A stretch of 64,000 bases of DNA, taken from the NCBI GenBank assembly GCA_023053545.1, contig JAKZAN010000001.1:8762565-8826564 (forward strand). Direction: 5' to 3'. Under the pieces are notes generated by a model that made no database searches, was not told the DNA's origin, and saw only the letters and a program-made list of their open reading frames with translations. Shown here piece after piece: positions 12,101 to 24,100 of this stretch. The DNA is from Lepidurus packardi (Eukaryota; Arthropoda; Branchiopoda; Notostraca; Triopsidae). A program made the translations under genes and the position numbers. How positions within the stretch are numbered: position 1 is the first letter of the stretch; each line of letters begins with the position of its first letter.

Positions 12101-15100
12101 TGGAAGACGTGCCTGATACCACCGATCTACCCTCTTTTGTCCGAGCCTTAGCTGATCAGAGCGTTAAAGTGGGCACCAGAGCTCGTTTGCTCACCGAAAT
12201 CAAAAGCTCTTCCAAAGTTCAAGTGAGAAATGCGACTTCCAGCAACTTTTGAATGCTCCGAATTCAACCTTTGAAAAACCTTCTTTTTAAAGTTAAATTG
12301 GCGCTTAAATGACAAACCCGTCGTGGATGACTCGACCCACAGATTACTGCAGGAAGGAACCTTCTTCGGAGTGGACATTGCCCCCGTTTTCACTAGCGAT
12401 GAAGGTGTCTGGACTTGCGAAGCAATCAACTTTAGTGGGTCCACCTCTTCTTCCGCTTCCTTGAGAGTTATCGGTAAAATACAAAATTCCGATACAAAAT
12501 ACTCTTGAAATAAATACATTAAAATATATTTGGTATCCACAGTGCCTAAGAGCTACAAAGCGCCGGAATTTGTGGAGGAATTACGGGCTTTGCTAACAGA
12601 AGAAGGTACGGTCTCCTTGGAGTGCAAAGTAGTGGGCATTCCAACGCCGGTCCTCAAATGGTTCAAAGATGGACAAGAAATTAAAGCTGGGGACGTGTTT
12701 GCCTTGACAGCGAGAGCAGACGACCCTACATCACTCGGCGTTTATACTTGTGAAGCTATCAACTGCGTTGGCAAAGCAATCTCGTCATCTAAGGTTCATG
12801 TCTTGGGCTGCGCTAGTCGAGAAACTTCTAGCAAACCACTGTAAGTCATAATTTTTACAAATGTAAATACATAAATAAAACATGTACATAAAAAAAAATA
12901 ATGCATTATATAGAAAAAACATGTTAATACAGGTGTGTCATTGTTTCCTTTAGATCTCCTCCCGGGACTCCTGCGTCCACTTTACCTCCTCCGATGATAA
13001 TAGAGGATTTGTTTGACCAGAAAGTCAAAGTGGGCGAGACTTTACGCTTGGCAATCCGAGGTAAAGTTGAGGAAATGAATATAAGAATATGTTTTACTGT
13101 AATTTTATTGCTAGTTGCGGAAGCCCCTGGGACTCAAATGGTTCAGTGGTTCAATAAGGATGAAGTTAAAGACCCGTGTGACAAGTACCATTTCGTGGAT
13201 GAAGGCGAGGGTTTATATAGCCTGGAAATTTCGCCGTTGGAAATTGAAGATGAAGGAGAATGGAAGTGTATAGCCTCAAATGATGGTGGTCAGGCAGCTT
13301 CGATTTGCTTTATCACCTTATTGGGTAAATAATAGACACCTAAAAACCCCTTTCAAGCTTAAATGATCGATATTATAGTGCCCAAGAATTACCGCCCACC
13401 GAGATTCCTGGAGAATTTGAAGGCAATTCTGACCGAAGAAGGGCTCGTTTCCTTTGAATGCAAAGTGGTGGGTTTTCCCACACCACAATTACAGTGGTTT
13501 AAAGATGGGCAAGAACTTAAGCCCGGGGATGTATACCAGCTGAGTGGTACTAACTCACTAGGTAACGGCCAAATGAGTATTTAATGAAGAGAATAATAAG
13601 TAAAGAATAATTTTTGTTGGTTCTAGGTTCGTATTCCTGTATTGCCCGAAATTGCATGGGTCAAGCAAGCAGTTCGGCAGAGTTGACCGTTGAGGATATC
13701 CAAAACCAGCTGAATGAGGATGAGAAACGACAGTTATTAGAAACTAATCAACCACCTATATTTCTGCAAGGATTGCGTTCCACCGAAGCCAAAATTGGGG
13801 ATTTGCATCAGTTTACGGTTCAAGGTATGCACTCATTAGTTGCTAGTGCTGAGGTCCCTGTTTGTTTTCAAATAAGTGTCCAGCTTTCAATCTTAATTTT
13901 AAAGTCATTGCAACAGTGGTTAAATAATGTGGAAATCATGTGGTTTAATAGTAACGGTGACGCCGGAGCCGACGGTGACGTGGTATCGCGACGACGAACT
14001 AATCGAGACGAACGAGAAATATCGGATCCTGAAAGAAGATCCAGGTATTTTTTCCTTGGAGATGTCGACGCTATCTTTTATCGACCAGGTAAATGTTCTG
14101 GCGTAATTATGCGTAATTAGTTTCATAGAATTTTAAGAAAATATTGCCCTTCCTGTAGAATAATTATTGTCGATAATTTCTGAAAAACAGAGAATGGAGA
14201 TATGAGTTATATTTCTTTTGTCGTTATAAAGGCGGATTGGAAATGTATTGCCGTCAACGACTTTGGACACAGCGTCACTTCCTGCTCTCTCAAGCTCTCG
14301 ATTCCCCGCCATTATAAAAAACCCTACTTTTTAGAAGCCCTCAAAGCAGTTTTATCCGAAGAAGGCACCGTCAATTTGGAATGCAAAGTAAATTCTTTTA
14401 ATCTTTTCATGTTCTTCCCTTTATGTCGTATATGTCCTACCGCTTCGTCTTATATGCTTGCCAATGCTGCCTTAAGGGTGGTTCACACTACCATTCAAAA
14501 TAAAAAATCACCAGTCAAAATCAAGAAAATCACTGACTGGGGGCGTGGTTTGGTCTGAATTGTGCCATTCAAATAAGATTGAATTTGGGTCCTTTGATTG
14601 TTGTGATTTGTGTGACTTACCACATTGCCAAGGAAAGTTGTATGAAAAACATGCAGGAAACTTTGGTTTTTGAGCAGCTAAAAAATAAATAAAACTGTCA
14701 AAAGCTATCCAGATTTACTGAATTAATATTATAAAGTTTTATGTTGCAGTTTTATGTTTTGGCTGCAACATAAAACTTTATTATATTAATTCAGTAAATC
14801 TGGATAGCTTTTTACAGTTTTATTTATTATTTAGCTGCTCAAAAACCAAAGTTTCCTGCATGTTTTTCATACAACTTTCCTTGGCAATGTGGCAAGACAC
14901 ACAAATCACAACAGTCAAAGGACCCAAATTCAATCTTATTTGAATGGCACAAGTCAGACCAAATCAGACCAAATCACGCCCCCAGTCAGTGATTTTCTTG
15001 ATTTTGACTGGTGATTTTTGATTTTGAATGGTAGTGTGAACCACCCTTTAAGGCTCCCGTACTATACCTTCCAAAAAAAACGAGTATAGGGAAACCACAG

Positions 15101-18100
15101 CGGGCTAATCCTTACCCGTGGGATTAATTAAAATTTGCTCGGTCGAACCCGCTCCGCTCTAAAACCAAACCAAAACTAAGGAAAGTAGAATCCTAGTTTC
15201 TCCGAGGTGGGGTTATTTTTGTGAAAGGTAATATTACTAGTCTATATCACACTTGCATGTCAGTTTCTAATAAACATGGCTCCTCATCTGACATCAGACA
15301 AGAAGGGAGAAATTCTTGGAATGAGAAATAGTGGTATTTCGATAAATTTCTACAGCCCAGGGTTAAAACGGATTCCGCTTTCTATACGTTTCGGTTTGGT
15401 TTTTAGACAGGAGACCTACAAATCGGTTCGTTAAGCAGTCTTTAATTAATCCCACGGGTAGGGGATTAGACCACTGTGGTTTCCCTATACTCGTTTTTTT
15501 TGGAAGGTATAGTACATTGCACCTTAGCTTAGAGTCTTTACCAAATTCGCTCCCTAGCTGCAAGAATGGGCGAAATCCACCATTTTGCATACGTTTTCTA
15601 CAGACCCATATAGAAAACCTTGTAGAAAGCGTACGTAAAATGTTGGATTTGTTACTCATTAGTAAAAAAAAAAATTGCCTTTGTTTTGCACTATAGCTCA
15701 AGCTATTTACTGTCGAAGAATTTTTTAATGAAATTTACTGGTTTTCTTAAAAAGTCGTTCCAAAATTCCCCATGCTAACAGCCTATACCGAGCTAAGATA
15801 TACGGGAGCCTTAATGTTGCTTTTCTATTACTAAGAACTACTTCGACGTTCTCTCCTTTAACATCTTCCTTTTCATTCCAGTATTATGTGGTTAAATTGT
15901 TTGTTTGTCGGCTTCTACTTATAGTAGTGTAATGATATTTAATAGAGGGAGAAGAATTTTAAGAATGCGCAGAGGTTTAATTTTTTTTGCTATAATTAGA
16001 AATTTTGCCTATTAACTCTCAATTCTGTTCGGACGTTAAAAGCAGATGTAAAGTAGTGTTTCATATTATAGGTGATAGGTGTGCCTCAACCAACTCTGAA
16101 ATGGTTCAAAGATGGGGTTGAGTTGAAACCTGGAGATATCCATCGGATTATTTCCGGGCAGGACGGTACGTGCTGTCTGGGTACGTACACCTGTGAAGCG
16201 CACAATTGCATGGGTTTATCATCCAGCTCAGCCGCTTTACTTGGTTTTGAGGAACGCGTAGCGAGCGAACAGTACGAACCAATGGAACATCCGGCTTTTG
16301 AGCCGATTCGGATTGCGCGTCAACCCTCTTTGTCCACCATTCAGGAAGAACGTTCTTCCCAGTATTCTCTCTACGAAACGGCCGCGGCGGATAATACCTT
16401 CACGGAAATTTCGGTCTCGATCGATGGGAAAGAAATGTCACTTTCTCTATACGAAACCCCCGATTTGACCGAAGAAGAGGCTCAGCGAGTAGTAGAACTT
16501 TTTGCAGAAGAGATATCGGAGCATTATTCCGCGCGGCACGTGCTTGAATTTCCTCCGCTGAGATTTACGCGTGAAAGCGCCATTACTGGCTGCTTCCTTG
16601 TCGAAGCTATTGTCATTGACGTGCCTTTAGATATGATGCCGGATGAAGAAGTTCACACCATCAGCGACTATCATGATGACCTCGAAACAGAGGCAGACAT
16701 CGAAGAATTGTCAGCCATGGAAGCACTCATGATCGATGAACAAGGTCGACCGGAACATTACTGTCTCGAAGACCTAGAAATTCCTCAGTTGCCGACTGAT
16801 TTTGAGATCCGGAAGTCGTTAACACGACTTCATGAAGCTTTAGGCTACGAAGAAGCCAAAGATTTCGCCTACAGTTTAGGTTTGATCCGGGAAAAGACGC
16901 CAGTAGCAGAAATAACACAGAAAGAAGTGAGCCAAACCTTTGAGTTGGGTGAATTATTGGTTCAAGAGCCACCACAGATCGATTTGGCGGCTCCAACGTT
17001 GTCATCGTCATCCACTCCGCCATTAAGTAGTCATTTGGATGAATATGTATCGGCAATGGGAGATGTGAAATCTTTGGAAGTCGCTGCTGGTTTGTATCGA
17101 GATTCGGGACCAACTTCTGATAGTTTATCCACCTTATCCGACGACACCGTGCTCTCGGCCGATATCGTAATATCAAAGCAGTCGGCTCTGGAACCGATAC
17201 AAGGTTTCGTTCAAGAAGTTATCGACCAGGCTGATACTTTGCCCTCGGCATCGATTCAAAGCTCGGTTATGGCTATTGAGCGAGATGGATCGATATTAGG
17301 ATCGGTTTCAGTTTTCCAACCCGATATCAAAGATAAGCTGCAGAGCAGTGAAGATCGAAAAAGAGAAGCTAGGAGCGAAAATACTATTTTTGTGCAAGGG
17401 ACGACCCAAGCGTCTATTGACGAAGGCGATGATGATTTGTCTTACTTTACCAAAGAGAAGATGTTGACTATGGGAAAGAGTATGAGCATGAAGGAATCCA
17501 TGGAAGAGCCACTTTCGCCTGACCTGAAGTTTGAGGAAGACAGCACGATTTGGGCCAATCAAGTAGTTGAAGAAATACCGACACAAGAAGTTTCTAAGCC
17601 TGTGAGAACAGTCGAGAAGGCACTTGAAGTCCAAGACGACAAAGTTAAGTTAGAACATTTGGCCACGCCCATCGCTGCAGAAAGTTTGCAACAAGTTTGG
17701 TCATCTTCCCAAGAATTAAGCAACGAAAAAAAGATACGTGAAGCTAGTCATGCTAAAAATTTTTCGCAAGAAACAGTAACAGAGCTTAATAGAAATGCTA
17801 GTTCAGTAGTTCTTCGTAATAGTAGTGAAGAAACTACGAACATAGATATTCCTCAGGTAAACGTTGCTTCTCAAGAAATAGAGTCGATAAGAAAGAATCT
17901 AGTCACAGAACCTACCCCTGAGTCTATTACTGCAACAATTCAGTCTTCTAGCCAGGTGAAGGCTATGGAAGTAATTAAGGGCCAAGTTGAACACGGAGAG
18001 TCACCTTTCTCACAAGAACCAGGTCCAAGAGTCCCAGAGTCCAGTACCGAGCCAGCTATTACTACAGAAATACTGTGTTCTTCCAAAGAAATCAAGTATA

Positions 18101-21100
18101 ACACGGAATCTGCGCCCGAAAAGTCATCTTTTGCTATAAAAGCTCTATCCACAGAATCGCGTCCTGAACCAGCTATTACTGTAGAGATTGTACCTGAAAT
18201 TGAAACTGCAGTCAAAGACTATAATTTTGAGGCTCCTATTTCCATAGCTACTCAACCTACTCTTCTGGAACGGGATCGTAAGGAAGGAAGATTTTTATCT
18301 AAGGATCAAGAAGTTCGAATTGAATCGCAAAATTTATCACCGTCGGTAGCAATGGCTACTACTCAAGAATTACCCAATATTACTGAAAGTTATGTCAGTC
18401 TTGAAACCGCTTCTGCTGCAGCTATTCAAGCAATTACCGAGAAAGTTGCTCAAATTACTAGTCAAGAAGAACCTGCAATTCTAAAATCACGTACTGAAGA
18501 ATCCAAAGCATGTTCAGATGAAGAAATTCTGCGTATGCCTCTCGAAGTTGAAATTGAAGAGTCAGGAATAACTATCCACATTTCTAATGATCCTAACGAT
18601 GAATCGTGTACTCCTCAAACTTTCGAACATTCAATCGAAAGCCTCCTTACGCCTCCTGTCGCTAGCTCGCTGCCAGAACTCGTTGATTCTTCATGTCAAG
18701 AAATTTCTCCGCCCAAGACTTTCTTAACTCAAGTCGCTGATGAGGTTACGTCAAGTGAGCCTCATCAATCGGAGCCAACTATTGTTTCCAAAGAAATAGA
18801 AGTTAAAACTGTTGAAAATCTTCAAATTGAAGTCACAACCAGTGAAGAAGTTGATCCTTTCTCCAGTTCAAGTATGACGGTGACCCAAGCCGAGCCTCTG
18901 TATTCCAGTCTTTGCCACGAGCTAAATATTCAAAGTATTCCAACATTACTCAAAGAAACTGATCTTCCTAGTAAAGCTTTACCAGCATCTGTAGCACATT
19001 TGCATTTGTCGTGCGCAGAAGCCGTTGAAGAACTCGAAACGCGAACTGTCGAATCCTTGCACGAAACGAGCTTCCAACAACCGGAACTGCAGTTCACGGA
19101 ACAGCAAATGTGTACCGTCGCTGAAGCTATTCACAAGGCCCAATTAGCCAGTACCGTTCAGTCTTTAGCAAGTCCCGACGTATCGGTGGTGGCTTCTAAC
19201 CAAGTTCCCTTAATGATACCAGGCCTGGATTCTAAACAGGTTATGGAACCTTGTTTATGGCAAAACGTGGAAAGTTTAAGCTTCGAAGACACGCCCACTG
19301 AAGAACAGATCAGTCTCAGCCTTAATTCCGCTCACGCAGCATTAATGGCAGAAAAACCATTACTGCAGTCTCCTTTACCCGACTTGACAGACGCTTCACA
19401 ATTTTCTACTCAAATTGCTGCTCCAGTTCTGTCTCTCGTAGCTCCTTTGATTCACGAAGAAGAAAAAGGTGAAAATTACGAGCCAATTTCAACTATTACT
19501 TCCGTAGTTATTGAACAGGTTAAAGTGTCTTTACCCGAGATGCAAGAAAGTGTTCAAGTGCTCGAAACTTTGCCGATTTCTGTTGCATTGTCCATGGAAT
19601 TGAAACCTCGAATGGCCGAGACTCAACTTAAACTTCAAGAGCAAGTTTTGGAAGGGCGTGATGGGATTGTTCAACCTGTTAACATTGCTGTATTTGAGTC
19701 TGGATCAATCGAAGAAATCGAATCTCGAAGTTCGGTTGAGAATCTTAAAATTGCTGATAGTTTGGATGCGGTATCGACAGAAGAATTACTGGAACAGTGT
19801 CAAGCTACGGCCACCGATGATGATTTTGACGATAATTTCATGACGGAAACTGATGTGAGTGAATTGCACTCAGCTGTAGAGTTCTTATCTGAACTTAAAG
19901 TCACCCAGCCGCCAATTTGTGAACGTGAAGAGGAACTGGGTAAAAATCTTGAAGGTTCTGGTGTAACTGCTGCATGCTTACCTCAAGAAAGCCAAAACAC
20001 TCGTATCTTGGAAAAAGCCATGCCTATCATTTTCCAAGAATCCCAGAATGTTGTTGCGGTGCCAACTTCTGCAGCAGTAAGTGATAAATTACTTGATGCG
20101 AGCTTTGATACGGCAAAAGATGTCAATGAACCTGATAAAGAAATATCAAATGAGATCAATCAAGGATTGGCTCAAGAATGTCAAGAATCTTCTTCGGAAA
20201 GGAAAAAATCTCTCCTGGAAGCATTAGATTCGCCGGAAGACTTACAAAATAGTCAAGCTAGAAAATATTACGACACGGATATCACAAGTGTAGCCAATTT
20301 GCAGATATCACCTCAAAGTGCACAAGAATTGCCTCAAGAATCTCTATCGGAAGATCAGGAATTGTCGAAGGAACCACAAATATTGGTCGAAAATTTGGTT
20401 TCCGTTGAAGACACTAAAATGTCTACCAGAGACGTTCAAAAGTTGGTTGAAGAATTGTCAGTAGCAACTATAAGCGTCCAAGGTCTGTCGAATGAAACCT
20501 CAAAATCTTTCCAAGGAAACCAGAAATCGCCTGAAGCTACTCAAGACTCATCTTCAGATGAGTCTGAAACATCTACAGTTGGAAATATTCAAGGCTTACA
20601 AGAAATAAATGAAGTAACAGCTCAAGAAACCCGTGTACAAGCTATAGAATCACCGAGTTGTCTGTTTGCGGTTGCGGAACAATCGCAGACATTTGACGAA
20701 TCCGAGTCTGTTCTGCAGAGAGCTGCGGAAGGCAATATAATGGAGCAAAATTTGGTAATTGACCAGGAGATAAGCCACATTTTAGAAGACGTGAGTACAT
20801 TGTCCTCTTGGAATCCGCCTTCCATTCAATCTGTGGTCATCCAGCGGCCCGATAGTTTAGAAATCGTACAAAAAACTAGCTTCATTACTGGTGGAGAAGG
20901 TTTAGGCCAAGTTGAGCCTTTAGAACTTGTAGTTAAAACAGCTCGCAGGTCTCTTCCCGATCTCCTTGACGCGCTTCACATCACGGAAACTTTGCAGATT
21001 GAAAAAGAAGATCAGCTCGGCGATGAAGATGCAAAGAAGACGGAAGCTTTGAATCGCAGGGCATCAGTTACTCAAGATCTATGCAATTACGTTCAAATTG

Positions 21101-24100
21101 AGACGGCTGTTTTAGCAGATTCGCTTCAACTCACACCCTTAGTTATAGTCATGCCCATTGAGGAAAAGTCCGGCACCAGTAAGGAGATCCATTCGCCGTC
21201 CACCCCAATCAGTGTGACAGAGACGCCTTCTTGGCTAGCCGTAAAACCCTTAGGAGAAACCGAACTTCTTCTAGAGGTTAACGCAGCCGAAGCGCAGGTG
21301 CACCAGCCTCAATTGGCTTTAACTCAGACAGAACAAGAAATCATGATCGCTAGTGGTCTACCGCTCGATCCGACTGAAGATTTGGTCATGTCTTGCGCGC
21401 AAGCTGTTCCGCCCTCTCCGAGGCATTTGGCCAGTTTCGGCTTCCAGCCCGAGACACTTCCGAAAGAAATGGCTGAACAAGTAGAAGAAGTTCTTAAGAT
21501 TGAAGAAAGCCAAGAACAATCGAAGCATGCGCCAGAGCTAGTTGAAGATCAGCAGGATGAAAATAAGGCGGAAATCGAAGATGACATACTTGAAGTAGAA
21601 TGTTCAAAGACTGAAGTCAACGTAAAAGAACTTAGTGAGAAAATTCATACGATTAAGGAGGTTAACACGAAAAAGGGTAAAGAAGAGATGCTGCTAGCTG
21701 AAGAAGAGAAACAAAGGGAAGAAACTTTGGTATCGAAAAGCGTTACTGAAACCCTTGCGGATTTGAAAGCCGAGAATAAATTGGCAAGTATTCAAGAACA
21801 AAATCGAAACGAAGAACTGCACAAGCGGGAAGAAGCAGATGGTTCCGAGACTGAAGTTGAAAAGAAGGAACTTGAGGTGACAAAGCAGATAAGTGATTTA
21901 GCTGATTCTAAGAGGCTTGAAACTTCGAAGATAGAAGTCGAAGAGCTTGAGAAGAAGAAACACATTAAAGATGAAGAGAAACGTTTGAATGAGAAAGCTG
22001 AGTGTAAAGTAATTGAAGATCTAAGGACCGAAATGGAAGCGAGAAGTCGGCAAGAAGAATGGCTCAGATTAGAAGAATTGAAGAAACGTGAAGAAGAAGA
22101 ACGTCTTCGGGTTGAGCTTGAAGAGCGAAAAAAACTGGAAGAAGAAGAAGCCAACTTGCGAGCCACAATGGAAGAAAAGGATCGACTCCGGGCGGAAACT
22201 GAAAAACGCAAAATTGAAGATCGTCTAAGAAAAGAAAACGAGGAAAAACGGCTTCGAGAAAAGGCGGAAGAGTTGGAACGCCTGCAAAGAGAAGAAGTTA
22301 TTAGGAAAGAGCTAGACGAAAAGCAGCAACAGGGTGAAGAAGAGAAACGTCGCAAAGATGAAGAACAAAGACGAGAAGAGGAACGTTTAACCAAAGAAGC
22401 GAAAATTAAGGAAGGCAAGGAAGAAAAGCAGAGGCAAGAAGAAGAGGAAAGGCGCCTCAAAATTGATGAAGAAAAACGAGAAGAAGAGCGATTGGCCAAA
22501 GAAGTGAAGATTAAACAAGATTTGGAAGAAGAGCTACTAAGGCTTGAGGCTGAAACGCATAAGCGTCAGGAAAAAGAACGACTGAAGGAGGAAGATGAAA
22601 AGCAACGTCTAATCGAGGAAGAGCGAGTTAATGCTGAACTCGAAGAAAAGAATCGTCAAGAAAAAGAGCGATTACAAAAGGAGGCTGAAGAGCAGACACG
22701 GCATGAAAAAGAGCGAATTAAAGCAGAATTAGAAGAAGAGAAACGGCAAAAAGAAGAGCGTCTTAGGAAGGAATCTGAAGAGCGAAAACGACTTGAAGAC
22801 CGACTTAAGGTGGAAGTAGAAGCTCGTCTTCAAGAAGAAGATCGTCTTCGACTAGAAGCTCAAGAGTTAAAACGTCTTGAAGAAGAGAGACTTGAAAAAG
22901 AATCTGAAGAAAAGAAGCGCCAAGACGAAGAAAGTCTTAGGAAAGAAACTGAAAAAAAGAAACAACTTCAAGAGGAGCGACTTAAGATGGAATTGGAAGA
23001 GAAGAAGCGGCAAGAAGAAGTTCGTCTTAGGAAAGAGGCCGAGGAGAAGAAACGACTTGAAGAGGAGCGACTCAAACAGGAACTGGAAGAGACGAAACGT
23101 CAGAAAGAAAAAGAAGAGAATCTTAGGAAGGACGCTGAAGAGCGAAAAAGACTTGAAGAAGAGAGGCTTAAGATGGAGTTGGAAGAGAAGAAGCGGCAAG
23201 AAGAAGAACGTCTTATGAAAGAAGCTGAAGAGAACAAACGTCTTGAAAAAGTGCGAATTAAGGCAGAACTTGACGAAAAGAGGCGTCAGGAAGAAGATCG
23301 TGTTAGATTAGAAGCAGAAGAACAAAAGCGCCTTGAAGAAGAACGACTTAAAGCCGAACGTGAAGAAAAACAACGTCAAGAAGAAGAAAAACGGTTAAGA
23401 AAAGAAGCCGAAGAGCAGGAACGTCTCGAGGAGGAGCGAGTAAAGGCAGAATTGAAGGCGAAAAAGCATCGAGAGGAAGAAGATGAGCAGAAGAAGAGAG
23501 AAGCTGCAGAGAAAGAACGACTCCAGGCTCAACGCGAAGAAGAAGAACGTCTTCGAAAAAAGGCTGAAGAGAAAGAACGCTTGGAAATCGAACGCTTAAA
23601 ACTGGAAAACGAGGAGAAATTACGCAAGGAAGAAGATAAACGCTTTAGAAAGGAAGCCAGTGAGAAACAGCGTAAAGAAGAAGAGCAACTTCAGGCAGAA
23701 CAGAAAAGACGTGAGGAAGAGCAAGAGGAACTTCGAAAACAGGAAGCGGAAAAGCAGCGACTAGAAGACGAGCGGTTGAAAAAGGAGGCTGAGGAGGAAC
23801 GACTTCAAAAGGAGGCTAGGATACGTGAAGAGGAGCGTCTGAAGCATGAGGAAGAACTGAAGAAACGCCAGGAAGAAGAGCGTTTGGAAAAGGAGGCTGA
23901 AGAAGAACAGAAACGTCTAGAAAACGAGCGAATTGAAGCTGAGAAGAAGCGTAAAGCAGAAGAAGAGCTTGAAAAACAAGTGGAAGCTAAGAAGCGTCTT
24001 GAAGAAGAGGAAGAACGTCGTAAACGCGAAGAAGAAGAACGATTGAAAAAAGAAGCCGAAGTGAAGAAGCGTCGTGAAGAACGACTGCTGAAAAAGGAGG

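Larger units (their letters stand above)
14388..16071. other. Strn-Mlck: Intron containing nested non-autonomous transposons
   Basis: The donor is AAA/GTAAAT and the acceptor is TTATAG/GTG. Most of the length is three transposon insertions. Removing 14475-15047 and 15048-15814 leaves an ancestral intron of roughly 345 bp. No coding exon is evident. Confidence 0.8.

Noticed and set aside
21792-22499. Long minus-strand Ser/Arg-rich frame (and similar ones at 23805-24374, 22867-23199)
   Set aside because: These are complementary-strand shadows of the K/E/R-rich coding repeat; GAA/AAG-rich codons read as TTC/CTT in reverse. No start or splice context of their own.
22877-23218. Plus-strand Lys-rich frame overlapping the helix
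   Set aside because: It is the +1 reading of the same GAA/AAG repeats; the 3,011-codon frame is the real one.
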